Shown here one piece after another: positions 7,071-14,781 of a stretch of DNA of 18,127 nt. Location: NCBI GenBank assembly GCA_013813755.1, contig JACCRD010000048.1:1-18127 (forward strand), read 5' to 3'. Numbering within the stretch: the stretch's first letter is position 1; each line of letters begins with the position of its first letter. The DNA is from Acidobacteriota bacterium (GTDB taxonomy: Bacteria > Acidobacteriota > Blastocatellia > Pyrinomonadales > Pyrinomonadaceae). The position numbers were made by a program, and so were the translations under genes. The notes beneath the pieces are model-generated. The model worked only from the letters and a program-made list of their open reading frames with translations, ran no database searches and had not been told where the DNA came from.

Positions 7071-8735
7071 ATGAAAAACCGCACATCAACCCAAGTTTTA
7101 ATTTTGCTTTTGACAGTTTTTCTGACTGCCGTTTCGCATTATTCCATTCATTACGGCGCGCTGATCCGCGGGTACGAAACTTCATTTTTGACGGCGTACA
7201 GAAATATTGTGATTCTTTTAATTCTCGCGCTGCTTCCTGTTTTCTTAAAACGTTTTGCCAAATTTCAAGGAAACTGGACGCTTTACACGACGGCAGTTTT
7301 GCTTTTTTCGATCGGTTTAACCGTCCAGTATCGACTGTTCAGTGACCCTGAATATACTTCGCGCAAGGATAAAGCCGAAGCCAGGCAGGCGAAAATAAAA
7401 ACGCTTCAGATGCATTATATTCAGGAAAATTATTCGGTTGAAAAAAAGCAGATGATGGGACTTCCCGCCACCCCGCCGTCGCCGATTGATTTATCGGCGG
7501 AAACACCCAGACCTGCTGAAGATACTTTAATGGGCGTGGCGCTCTCAGGCAGAACCTTGATTCCGCTTTTCGCAATTTTCTGCTGCGTCGGCGTATTTAT
7601 TTTGTTTCAGCGCGAAGATGTTTTAAATATCTTGCAGAAGAATGGATTTCTGATTGTTTTACTAACGCTTGTTCCTCTGCTAATTGCCGCCGTTACTTCA
7701 AAAGCCGGAAAATCAATCGGCAATATGACGCCCTGGGAGCCGGCGAAAATTCCATTTCTAATTGGTTTTGCCGCCATCCTGGCGATTTTATACAAAAATT
7801 TAGCCCGCACGTATTGGGGAATTCCACGTGCCAAAGATGTTATTCCGCTCGTGTTTATGGCGATTCTGCCGTTTGTACCTTTTTTTGTTCTCAAAGATTT
7901 TGGGCAAATGATGGTTTTCAGTTCGGTCTACATAACACTCTACGTCATTGCCGTCCGCCGTCTGCCGCAGAGATTTACTTTAGTCGGCAGCGTGATTTTG
8001 CTAATCAGCATTTTGGTCGTCGGCGCACTGCCGGAGAAGACGCAGGAAAAAATTCCGCTTCTTCCGACACTTGCCAGTCCGGTCAAAGCCGTTCTGCCCG
8101 ACCGGATACAACAAAGATTTCATTTATGGCTCGACGGTTTCAATCCGCCGACACCGGAAACTGGTTGGTGGAAGGAAGATTACGACGATTATTACAAAGA
8201 TTTAGTCAAGGAGAATCCGAATCTACCGGAACTTCTTGAGCAGGATCCGACTCTGCAAAGATCAATAAACGTTGATGCGTGGTTTGACGTTTTGGCATTT
8301 CAGCCGGCGCAGGCGACGTTTGGCGTGGCTTCGGGCGGAACGACGGGACGCGGTTTGGGCTTAGGTTTTGTCGAATTGATCCCGGTTGCCGATTCCGATT
8401 ATATTTATGCTGCGCTTGCCGAAGAACTCGGGCTTTTCGGCGGCTTGCTGGTCATTCTGGCGCTGCTTGTTTTCGTCAGCGCCGGTGTTCGCACCGCAAT
8501 GGACGCGCGAGATATGTTCAGCAAATTGTGCGCTGCCGGGTTAACGGCATTTATCGGTTTTCAGGCGCTGGTCAATATGGGCGGGATCACCAGAGCGTTG
8601 CCGATGACCGGAATTACTCTGCCATTTATCAGTCACGGCGGTTTTAGTTTAATAACCAGTTTTATAATGCTCGGAATGCTCCTGGCATTTTCGCATCGTA
8701 ATACGATTGACACGCAGATCGAGTCCGGAGTCTAA
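7071..8735 (+). CDS. rodA: SEDS-family peptidoglycan glycosyltransferase (RodA/FtsW type)
   Basis: This 554-residue polytopic membrane protein polymerises lipid II into glycan strands. I count about ten hydrophobic helices. SEDS signatures are present: a DFGQ segment (276-279) near the usual DLGT position, GRGLGLGFVELIPVADSDYI (427-446) followed by AEELGLFGG (450-458), and N-M-G-G then LPMTGITLPFISHGG (510-524). The WLDGF at 353-357 lies where SEDS proteins carry R-x-LDP with the conserved aspartate, so D355 is the best catalytic candidate. Two soluble insertions are unusually large: about 65 residues after the third helix (92-157), and an extended loop (about 320-412) containing a Trp/Asp/Tyr-rich stretch. 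The position between the transpeptidase and PP2C genes argues for an elongation (RodA-like) rather than division role, but sequence alone does not settle this. Confidence 0.9.
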   Translation: MKNRTSTQVLILLLTVFLTAVSHYSIHYGALIRGYETSFLTAYRNIVILLILALLPVFLKRFAKFQGNWTLYTTAVLLFSIGLTVQYRLFSDPEYTSRKDKAEARQAKIKTLQMHYIQENYSVEKKQMMGLPATPPSPIDLSAETPRPAEDTLMGVALSGRTLIPLFAIFCCVGVFILFQREDVLNILQKNGFLIVLLTLVPLLIAAVTSKAGKSIGNMTPWEPAKIPFLIGFAAILAILYKNLARTYWGIPRAKDVIPLVFMAILPFVPFFVLKDFGQMMVFSSVYITLYVIAVRRLPQRFTLVGSVILLISILVVGALPEKTQEKIPLLPTLASPVKAVLPDRIQQRFHLWLDGFNPPTPETGWWKEDYDDYYKDLVKENPNLPELLEQDPTLQRSINVDAWFDVLAFQPAQATFGVASGGTTGRGLGLGFVELIPVADSDYIYAALAEELGLFGGLLVILALLVFVSAGVRTAMDARDMFSKLCAAGLTAFIGFQALVNMGGITRALPMTGITLPFISHGGFSLITSFIMLGMLLAFSHRNTIDTQIESGV

Positions 8736-8762
8736 AATCCGAATATTAAAGGCGAAAAATAA

Positions 8763-10370
8763 ATGACCGAAAACAATTTTCAGATCGATTCAGCAGCCGT
8801 CTCCGACCGTGGTTTAAGCAAAAAACGCCCGCAGAACGAAGATTCATTTTTGGAATTAAACGAGCGCGGGCTTTTTGTTGTCGCCGATGGCGTGGGCGGA
8901 GCGCAAGCCGGCGATGTTGCTTCAAAAATGGCGGTTGAGGTTCTTTCGGAAGCCTTCACAAATTTTCAAAAAAATATCGACGCCGAAGAAACGATGAAAT
9001 CTGCCATCGAGCGCGCCAACAAAGTGATTTTTCAGAAGGCGCACGATTCGCCCCAATTTTCGACGATGGCGACGACAATTGTCGCGCTGCACATCGCGGG
9101 AAATATCGCAACCATCGGTCACGTCGGTGATTCGAGATTGTACCGCCTTGACGAGCAGGGAGATCTGCACCGTGAAACGCACGATCATTCGATGGTCGAA
9201 GAGGAAGTTCAGGCAGGCAGAATGACAGCCGAGCAAGCCGCCGGTCATCCGAACAAAAACGTCATCAGCCGGGCGCTCGGCGCTGATTATTCCGTTGAGG
9301 TCGATATGAAAACCATTATGTTTGAGCCTAACACGATTTTTATGGTCTGCTCAGACGGAATCACGCGCCACCTCAACGATCCTGAAATCCGAGAACTTTT
9401 ACTTCTCAACGAAACTCCTTCTGATATTTGTCAAAAAATGAAGGAAATTTGTTACGAACGCGGTGCCGAGGACAACCTAACGGCTGTAGTTACAAAAGTT
9501 ACCGGAAGCATATCTGAAAACACCGCCGATTTCAGACCGGCTTCCCAAGATGGTTTTGAGGAATCAACAATTTCTACGGCGCGCCCGATGCAAAGTGATA
9601 ATCTGACCGTCAATAATAGTTTGGAAAATACTGAAGCGATTTCCGCTCAAAATTTGCAGGCGACGACATTAAAAACAACTGATTTATCTGAAACTAAAAT
9701 TACCCGCCAAACTCCGAAAGCTCAGGATGTTGACACTCAAGAAGTAATTTTACCTTTCAATCAAGAAAATAAATCGAATAAAAAAGTAATTGTTTATCCG
9801 AATACAAACAAAAACGCCGAAAATCTCCGGCAAAATGAGCAAAAAAGCAAAGGCGGCTTTATTGGAAAAGTTTTGTCGGTGCTGCTTTTTCTTCTGCTCG
9901 GCGCCGGATTAGGCGCTGCCGGATATTATTTTTGGATGCAAAATAATAAACTGGCGGAAGTGCCGCCTCCTCAAATTCAAACTCAAAATTTTCCCTTTAC
10001 AACTTTTGAAGAAAATCGTCGTCTGGCTGACCAAAATCCTGAACAATATATTTCCAATGCCGCCGGAAAAGCGGAAACTGCAGAAGATTTTTATTTATTA
10101 GGACGAGCTTATCTTTTAACCGGAAAAAATCCTGGAGCATTGGCAGCATTTGGCGAAGCCAAAAACCGACTGGCGCAGGCAAGCGATGTTAACAGCGCGG
10201 TATTGACAAATGAAATAGCGATGAGTTTGGCAATTATAAACAATTCGTCAGCACAAAGAGAATTTGACTTGAACAAAGCAAATATCAGCCAACAACCCAC
10301 CGGCAATCCGCCAAATAACAGCAACTCAGCCGTCAAAAATAATTTGCCGATCAACAATCAACAATTTTGA
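8763..10370 (+). CDS. Membrane-anchored PP2C-type Ser/Thr phosphatase
   Basis: This 535-residue protein is a PstP-like phosphatase that should reverse kinase phosphorylation. The PP2C domain (about 8-248) carries the metal-binding set: ED (26-27), ADGVGG (41-46), GHVGDSR (119-125), CSDG (196-199) and EDNLT (236-240). A long disordered linker rich in Thr, Ser, Asn and Gln follows (about 250-362). One membrane helix spans about 367-391. The remaining 145 residues should be extracytoplasmic and include a TPR-like segment (about 438-470, EDFYLLGRAYLLTGKNPGA), ending in an Asn/Gln-rich tail. PstP of actinobacteria lacks this repeat segment. The gene lies 27 nt after rodA, so it is probably in the same operon. 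A weak AAAGG lies about 11 nt before the ATG at 8763. Confidence 0.92.
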   Translation: MTENNFQIDSAAVSDRGLSKKRPQNEDSFLELNERGLFVVADGVGGAQAGDVASKMAVEVLSEAFTNFQKNIDAEETMKSAIERANKVIFQKAHDSPQFSTMATTIVALHIAGNIATIGHVGDSRLYRLDEQGDLHRETHDHSMVEEEVQAGRMTAEQAAGHPNKNVISRALGADYSVEVDMKTIMFEPNTIFMVCSDGITRHLNDPEIRELLLLNETPSDICQKMKEICYERGAEDNLTAVVTKVTGSISENTADFRPASQDGFEESTISTARPMQSDNLTVNNSLENTEAISAQNLQATTLKTTDLSETKITRQTPKAQDVDTQEVILPFNQENKSNKKVIVYPNTNKNAENLRQNEQKSKGGFIGKVLSVLLFLLLGAGLGAAGYYFWMQNNKLAEVPPPQIQTQNFPFTTFEENRRLADQNPEQYISNAAGKAETAEDFYLLGRAYLLTGKNPGALAAFGEAKNRLAQASDVNSAVLTNEIAMSLAIINNSSAQREFDLNKANISQQPTGNPPNNSNSAVKNNLPINNQQF

Positions 10371-10380
10371 AAATGTAAAT

Positions 10381-10427
10381 ATTTGCAGAAACAAAATAAA
10401 TAATTTTGCCTTTTATCTTTTGCAAAT
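10381..10427. terminator. Possible weak stem in convergent gap after the PP2C gene
   Basis: The 63-bp AT-rich gap between two convergent stops contains ATTTGCAGAA (10381-10390) pairing with TTTTGCAAAT (10418-10427) through one G-U pair, around a 27-nt loop. It could serve as a transcript end in either direction, but the loop is long and the stem AT-rich. Confidence 0.2.
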
Positions 10428-10433
10428 TGATCT

Positions 10434-11234
10434 TTAAACGTCCCGCTGTCTTTTCGCTTCAAAAAGACAGATGCCGCACGCGACGGCTAAATTCAGGCTT
10501 TCGACATTGTTGCTCATCGGAATTGCCATATTTTCTTCTGTTTTCCTGGTTTCTTTCGGGCTTAAACCATGCGCTTCCGAGCCAAAAATCACCAGCCGCG
10601 CCGCTTTCCAGTCAATTTGCGTATAACTTTTTGTGGCGTTTATGTCACTACCAACAGAAGCAATTTCTTTTTCTTTTGCCCAAATTAAAATTTCCGAAAA
10701 ATCCGTGTTTTCCCAGATTGGAAGGCGCAAACTAGCGCCCATCGCCCCCCTTAGAGACTTTGGCGAAAACGCGTCCGCTGAATTTTTTGTGGTAATGACA
10801 GCCGTCACATTCGCCGCTTCAGCCGTTCGCAAAACAGCTCCGAGATTTGCCGGATTATTTATTTGGTGAAGCAAAACCAGCAGAGGCGTATGTTTACATT
10901 TTTGTAAACCTGCTTCGACAATTTTTCTGCCGGTTGCAGGTTTTTGGGCAATTAAAACAATGCCTTGTGAAGTTTTAGTATCAGAAATGGATTCGAAAAT
11001 TTCTTCGGAAACTTCAGCAATAATTTGATTTTCGATTTTTTGTAAAAACGCTCGATGCCGTTCAGTTCGCGAAAAATTATCGGTCAGGAAAACGTCCGAC
11101 ACATTTGATTCAGATCGCAATGCTTCTTCGGCGAGTCGCAAACCCTCAAGAAAAATCGCGTCCTCGATTGATCCATCGCGCACCTTTCGCGCAAATTTTA
11201 TTCGCTGGTTATCGCGGCTGGTAATTTCAGTCAT
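10434..11234 (-). CDS. TrmH/SpoU-family RNA 2'-O-ribose methyltransferase
   Basis: This 266-residue protein methylates ribose 2'-OH groups in rRNA or tRNA using S-adenosylmethionine. The three SpoU motifs of the trefoil-knot fold are present: NPANLGAVLRTAEAANV (127-143) with the catalytic arginine R136, IFGSEAHGLS (216-225), and IPMSNNVESLNLAVAC (238-253). Residues 1-100 look like the L30e-like substrate-binding domain found in RlmB- and TsnR-type members, so 23S rRNA is a plausible target, but the exact nucleotide cannot be read. The ATG at 11234 is the first in frame, with GTGAG about 16 nt upstream. It lies 40 bp downstream of the lipoprotein cyclophilin gene on the same strand and may be the last gene of that run. 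Confidence 0.9.
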   Translation of the reverse strand: MTEITSRDNQRIKFARKVRDGSIEDAIFLEGLRLAEEALRSESNVSDVFLTDNFSRTERHRAFLQKIENQIIAEVSEEIFESISDTKTSQGIVLIAQKPATGRKIVEAGLQKCKHTPLLVLLHQINNPANLGAVLRTAEAANVTAVITTKNSADAFSPKSLRGAMGASLRLPIWENTDFSEILIWAKEKEIASVGSDINATKSYTQIDWKAARLVIFGSEAHGLSPKETRKTEENMAIPMSNNVESLNLAVACGICLFEAKRQRDV

Positions 11235-11274
11235 TCACAAAAAAAATACTCACGGCAGAAGTTTTTACTTTATG

Positions 11275-11916
11275 CTAATTCTTCGGCTGAATTGTAATGC
11301 TTTTGATGACAACGTTATCAAGCGGACGCTCGATTTCTTTTGGAACGCCGGAAATTGTGCTGGCGTTGTTCATACCTTCAACGACTTTGCCGAACACCGT
11401 ATATTGTTTGTCCCACGCCGGAAAACGTTGTAAAGTGATGTAAAATTGGGAATTAGCGGTATTAACATCCGTCATTCGCGCCGCGCCGACGATTCCGCGC
11501 TCAAATGGAATATCAGAAAATTCAGCGGGAATATTCGGCTTATCCGATCCACCTCTGCCGTCGTTTGTTGGATCAGAATCTTTTGTATTGGGGTCGCCGC
11601 CTTGAATAACTGTACCACTGACACGATGAAAAGTTGTGCCGTTATAAAATCCTTCTCTGGCAAGCGTCTTAAATCGTTCAACCATTTTTGGCGCAATGTT
11701 GGAATAAAGTTCTATCTTAATTGTTCCAAAAGCCGGCTCTGCCATTTCGATAATGGCAATTTCATTATCGGCTATTGGAGCAACTCCAGTTTTCACTTCC
11801 GGTTTAGCGGAGTTGGCGGCGTTTCTTGGGGTATTTGCGTTGCTGCCGCTTTTATCACAAGCTAAAAATATTATCGCCGAAATAGTAATAAATAAAGTTA
11901 AAATTACTTTGCTCAT
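11275..11916 (-). CDS. Cyclophilin-type peptidyl-prolyl isomerase lipoprotein
   Basis: This 213-residue protein catalyses cis-trans isomerisation of prolyl bonds, probably outside the cytoplasmic membrane. The N-terminus is a lipoprotein signal: MSK, a hydrophobic core, then FLAC with C20 as the lipidated cysteine, followed by a Ser/Asn-rich spacer to about residue 48. The cyclophilin domain (about 52-210) holds FHRV with the catalytic arginine, IQGGDP, a SQFYI segment and the tryptophan of the PAWDKQYTVFG loop. The cytosolic cyclophilin encoded 0.5 kb upstream has the same core but no signal, so the window carries a periplasmic and a cytosolic version on the same strand, with dtd between them. 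The start codon directly follows a small palindrome (TTCTTAAGAA, 11919-11928). Confidence 0.93.
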   Translation of the reverse strand: MSKVILTLFITISAIIFLACDKSGSNANTPRNAANSAKPEVKTGVAPIADNEIAIIEMAEPAFGTIKIELYSNIAPKMVERFKTLAREGFYNGTTFHRVSGTVIQGGDPNTKDSDPTNDGRGGSDKPNIPAEFSDIPFERGIVGAARMTDVNTANSQFYITLQRFPAWDKQYTVFGKVVEGMNNASTISGVPKEIERPLDNVVIKSITIQPKN

Positions 11917-11942
11917 ATTTCTTAAGAATTAGAATTAAATTT

Positions 11943-12392
11943 TTAGAATAATTTTTTATCGTCAAGCAGAATTGTAACCGGTCCGTCGTTCACCAGTTCA
12001 ACATCCATCATTGCTTGAAATCGTCCTGTTTGAACCGTTTTGATTTGTCTTCGCGCTTCGCTTACAAATAGTTCATAAAGTGAATTTGCTTTTTCCGGCG
12101 GTGCCGCTTCGATAAAAGAAGGACGGCGACCTTTTCGCGTATCGCCGTAGAGCGTAAATTGAGATACAACCAGTAGTTCGCCTTTAATATCGAGTAGTGA
12201 AAGATTCATTTTTTCTGATGCGTCTTCAAAAATTCGAACATTTAAGGTTTTTTCTAAAAGGTAAATTGCATCTTTTTCCGTATCAACACTTGCAATTCCC
12301 AAAAGAACCAAAATCCCTTTACCGATTTCTCCAACAGTTTCGCCGTTGACTGAAACTTTTGCCCGGGAAACTCTCTGCAAAACAGCACGCAT
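11943..12392 (-). CDS. dtd: D-aminoacyl-tRNA deacylase
   Basis: This 149-residue cytosolic enzyme removes D-amino acids (and mischarged glycine) from tRNA. It starts with the family hallmark MRAVLQRVSRAKVSV, has SQFTLYGD (77-84) and the C-terminal NDGPVT (135-140), whose Gly-cis-Pro pair gives chiral proofreading. Length and motifs match the family over its full span. The ATG at 12392 lacks a clear Shine-Dalgarno and lies only 12 nt after a strong hairpin (12405-12456), so expression may depend on that structure. It sits between two cyclophilin genes on the same strand. Confidence 0.96.
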   Translation of the reverse strand: MRAVLQRVSRAKVSVNGETVGEIGKGILVLLGIASVDTEKDAIYLLEKTLNVRIFEDASEKMNLSLLDIKGELLVVSQFTLYGDTRKGRRPSFIEAAPPEKANSLYELFVSEARRQIKTVQTGRFQAMMDVELVNDGPVTILLDDKKLF

Positions 12393-12404
12393 ATATTAAA
12401 ATGA

Positions 12405-12456
12405 AAAGCGAAAAATGGAAAATAATTAAAGAATAATATTTTCCATTTTTCGCTTT
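12405..12456 (-). terminator. 20-bp perfect inverted repeat between ppiB and dtd
   Basis: The arms 12405-12424 and 12437-12456 are exact reverse complements (20 of 20 bases) around a 12-base loop, and pairing continues slightly beyond. Read on the minus strand, a T-rich stretch follows the stem (CATTTTAATATAT). It therefore looks like an intrinsic terminator for the upstream cyclophilin, but it ends 12 nt before the dtd ATG, leaving little room for a new promoter. A read-through, processing or translation-controlling hairpin is equally possible. On the minus strand, TTGAAA (12459-12454) with TATTAT 15 nt on is a weak promoter candidate inside the repeat. Confidence 0.55.
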
Positions 12457-12466
12457 CAATTTTCAA

Positions 12467-12952
12467 TTACTCTTCGATTGTCACTTTTTCCATCACAACC
12501 GGCTCAAGCGGCTTGTCGCTTGAGTTGGTTTTAACTTCAGCGATTTGATCAATCACGTCTTGACCCTCGATCACCTGACCGAATTTTGTATAACTCGGCG
12601 GCAAAGGGTAATCATTGTGCATAATAAAAAACTGCGAGCCGTTAGTGTTTGGACCGGAATTTGCCATCGCCACCGTGCCTTTGGCATATGCGCCTTGGTA
12701 AAGTTTTGAAGCGCGGTTTATTTCGTCGTTAAATTTTCCGCCCCACGCCGATTCGCCGCCGTAGCCTTCGCCGAGCGGATCGCCGCCCTGCACCATAAAG
12801 TTTTTAATTACGCGGTGAAAAATCACGTCGTCATAATAACCTTTTTCCGCCAGCAAACGAAAATTTTCCGTCGTCTTCGGCGCGTCTTCTTCCAAAAGTT
12901 CAAATTTAATCGTTCCCTTGTTGGTTTGTATTATTGCAGTTCTGTTTGCCAC
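12467..12952 (-). CDS. ppiB: Cytosolic cyclophilin (peptidyl-prolyl cis-trans isomerase)
   Basis: This 161-residue single-domain cyclophilin has no signal peptide and should act in the cytoplasm on newly made proteins. Catalytic features are FHRVIKNFMVQGGDP (45-59) with R47 and Q55, NGSQFFI (104-110) and FGQVIEG (124-130). The loop that often carries tryptophan reads YPLPPSYTKFG, as in some bacterial members, which suggests low cyclosporin affinity. Translation starts at GTG 12952, chosen because AAGGAG lies 7 nt upstream and no in-frame ATG fits the conserved N-terminus. It lies 24 bp downstream of the retropepsin-like gene. Confidence 0.94.
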   Translation of the reverse strand: MANRTAIIQTNKGTIKFELLEEDAPKTTENFRLLAEKGYYDDVIFHRVIKNFMVQGGDPLGEGYGGESAWGGKFNDEINRASKLYQGAYAKGTVAMANSGPNTNGSQFFIMHNDYPLPPSYTKFGQVIEGQDVIDQIAEVKTNSSDKPLEPVVMEKVTIEE

Positions 12953-12957
12953 TAATT

Positions 12958-12965
12958 TTCTCCTT
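12958..12965 (-). promoter_or_regulatory. Strong Shine-Dalgarno deciding the GTG start of ppiB
   Basis: AAGGAGAA on the minus strand, with the AAGGAG core 7 nt before GTG 12952. It is the clearest ribosome binding site in the window, since most genes here have none, which suggests high translation of this cyclophilin. Confidence 0.75.
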
Positions 12966-12976
12966 GAATTTTATTA

Positions 12977-13399
12977 TTATTTAATTTTGACAACCGGTTG
13001 ATCCGGGTGCGCGGGATTTGGAATTACTTTGCAATTGTTGCAATCAACCTGTAAATCCAGCACTTCTAGAATTGTTTGACCGATTATAACTTCATCGTCC
13101 AAAACCATCGCTCCTTCGGTTGTCGTTCGTCCGATTATATCAAAAGTTATTGGTTCAGTTAGTTCAACTCTGTCTTTTCGACCGTCAGCATATTCGGCAA
13201 GGCGATGACCGATTGCTAAAACCCCAAGTTGCTTCATCACATTTGCAGGGATGACTGACGAAACCGCGCCGGTATCAACCAGAGCATCAGCTTCGTAAGA
13301 ATGAATTTCTTTTTTCTTTATTTGACCGCGACGCGCTAATGCCTCATCAATCGAGTTGGTTAATTTAACCTTTAATGGAACTTCATCCATCGTTTTCAC
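12977..13399 (-). CDS. Retropepsin-like (clan AA) aspartic protease domain protein
   Basis: This 140-residue protein is a single-domain aspartic protease homologue of the retroviral fold, which needs to dimerise to form an active site. The catalytic signature ALVDTGAVSSVIP (39-51) has D42-T43-G44. EVIIGQTILEVLDLQVD (103-119) matches the conserved strand-helix of the C-terminal half, where Gly precedes a helix. Two nearby cysteines (120, 123) follow. There is no signal peptide or membrane helix. The substrate is unknown. The start overlaps the HAD gene stop by 4 nt (GTGA); an alternative ATG at 13390 has better spacing to GGAAG within the HAD gene. Similar small proteins are often found with toxin-antitoxin-like or hypothetical genes, so the role here is open. 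Confidence 0.8.
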   Translation of the reverse strand: MKTMDEVPLKVKLTNSIDEALARRGQIKKKEIHSYEADALVDTGAVSSVIPANVMKQLGVLAIGHRLAEYADGRKDRVELTEPITFDIIGRTTTEGAMVLDDEVIIGQTILEVLDLQVDCNNCKVIPNPAHPDQPVVKIK

Positions 13400-14259
13400 G
13401 CTTCCAAAATAAACTTATCAATTGCTAATGCTACACCGTTTTCGTCATTACTTAAAGTTGTGTAAAATTCCTCTCGCTCGAACAATTCGGGTGAAGCGTT
13501 TCCCATCACAACCGCCGTTCCCGCATACTCAAGCATTTCCAAATCGTTAAAATTATCACCGATTGCCACTACATTTTCGGGCACGAGTTTATTAATTAGT
13601 GCGAGTTTTTCGACACCGATTCCTTTTGAAGCATCAGATGGCAAAATATCAATCAAAGTAAAATCAAGATGCGGATAAACGGTGGTCAAAACATTTGCCG
13701 TAGCCTGTAATTCATCTCGCAAAATCATTTCCAACTGAGCCATCGGAGCGCAAGTTCCCGAAAACGAAACATGAACGGTTTCAACCTGTCCGCAAATTGC
13801 TTCCAGATTTTCGACGTGATGAACGGCTTCTTCAGCTTCCGCCCCATGCAGGCGCTTTCCCCACTCAATATATTTTTGCAGCGGAATGTTTTCGGCAGAA
13901 ATTCGGTCATAAAGCAAAACACCTTTGCCGTGCGGGTCTGCGCTCACCAAAGCATCGCCGCCGTATTCACGCCCAACGCGCAAAATTTCTCGAACAGTTT
14001 TTTGGGGAACAATCGAAACGGCAACGGTTTCAAGCGTATCGGCGTATTTAATCAGCGCGCCGTTATGACAAATGACGGGCGCGTTTAATTTTAATTGATT
14101 GGCGACGGGAAGCGCGTCACGAAAACGTCTGCCGGTCGCAATCGTCACCAAAACGCCTTTTTCTTCAGCCTTTTGAATAGCCTCAATATTTTTACCGGAG
14201 ATTTCCCCGCGCGAATCGAGAAGCGTTCCGTCGAGGTCGAGTGCGAGAAGTTTTATCAT
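13396..14259 (-). CDS. HAD-superfamily hydrolase, Cof type (subclass IIB)
   Basis: This 287-residue cytosolic phosphatase probably acts on sugar phosphates or related small metabolites. Motif I is DLDGTLLD (8-15) with D8 as nucleophile and D10 as acid/base, motif II is T42 in IATGRR, K212 (SKGIGVEKL) supplies motif III, and GDNFNDLEML (234-243) is motif IV. The long insert between motifs II and III (about 85-200) is the C2B cap typical of Cof-like enzymes. The ATG directly follows the TAA of the upstream membrane-protein gene, and its stop overlaps the protease start by 4 nt, so the three genes form a tight unit. Substrate cannot be read from sequence. Confidence 0.93.
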   Translation of the reverse strand: MIKLLALDLDGTLLDSRGEISGKNIEAIQKAEEKGVLVTIATGRRFRDALPVANQLKLNAPVICHNGALIKYADTLETVAVSIVPQKTVREILRVGREYGGDALVSADPHGKGVLLYDRISAENIPLQKYIEWGKRLHGAEAEEAVHHVENLEAICGQVETVHVSFSGTCAPMAQLEMILRDELQATANVLTTVYPHLDFTLIDILPSDASKGIGVEKLALINKLVPENVVAIGDNFNDLEMLEYAGTAVVMGNASPELFEREEFYTTLSNDENGVALAIDKFILEA

Positions 14260-14739
14260 TTACGGCAATTCAGTTTTCCTTTGCAGAGTTTTTATAAGCA
14301 TACGCAAAAGAATCGAGATTTGCCAAAAGAGAAGGATTGAAATAAAGACAGCCGCTATATAATCAAAATTATCTGCTCCACGATAAACTTGGTCGAGAAA
14401 GGCAACTTTCGGTGAAAACTCCTCGCCGCCTACCCGACCTGCGTTATATCTGACAGAAAGTCCATAGATAAACACAAAGGCATAGAAAACTGTCAAAAAT
14501 AAAGGTAGTAAAAATCTTTTTGTTTTGAGTAATGCGATGAAGATAAAAAGAGTTAAAAAATGAAATAGTGGGATTTTGATTGTGTCATTAGTCCCTGAAA
14601 ATCTATTATTAGAAACTGAGTAATTGTAGCTTACAACCACTTGCAAAGTTATAATCGTTAAAACAAAAATAAACGCTGTGAAAGCAACAGTCAGAAGCAG
14701 CTTGTGTTCTGTCTTCGAGATATAATTGTTTGCTTTCAT
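14260..14739 (-). CDS. Small four-helix membrane protein, unknown function
   Basis: I do not recognise this 159-residue protein. It has four hydrophobic segments (about 13-37, 55-71, 76-94 and 126-146), short basic ends and a small loop (97-125) with charged and Gly residues (GRVGGEEFSP). No catalytic motif is visible. Its stop is immediately followed by the HAD ATG, so the two are co-translated or coupled. The gene is visibly more AT-rich than its neighbours, partly because of the Phe/Ile/Leu codons of the membrane helices. No Shine-Dalgarno precedes ATG 14739. Confidence 0.7.
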   Translation of the reverse strand: MKANNYISKTEHKLLLTVAFTAFIFVLTIITLQVVVSYNYSVSNNRFSGTNDTIKIPLFHFLTLFIFIALLKTKRFLLPLFLTVFYAFVFIYGLSVRYNAGRVGGEEFSPKVAFLDQVYRGADNFDYIAAVFISILLFWQISILLRMLIKTLQRKTELP

Positions 14740-14781
14740 AATTTTTTAGACACCGCGACAAACAAAAAGTTCCAACGAAAA

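Noticed and set aside
7814..8239. Plus-strand 141-codon open frame inside rodA
   Set aside because: It is a frame-shifted shadow of the SEDS gene, whose own frame carries the family motifs without interruption.
12254..12466. Minus-strand 70-codon frame over the hairpin and dtd start
   Set aside because: It reads the hairpin and then dtd in another frame, and shows no ribosome site or domain.
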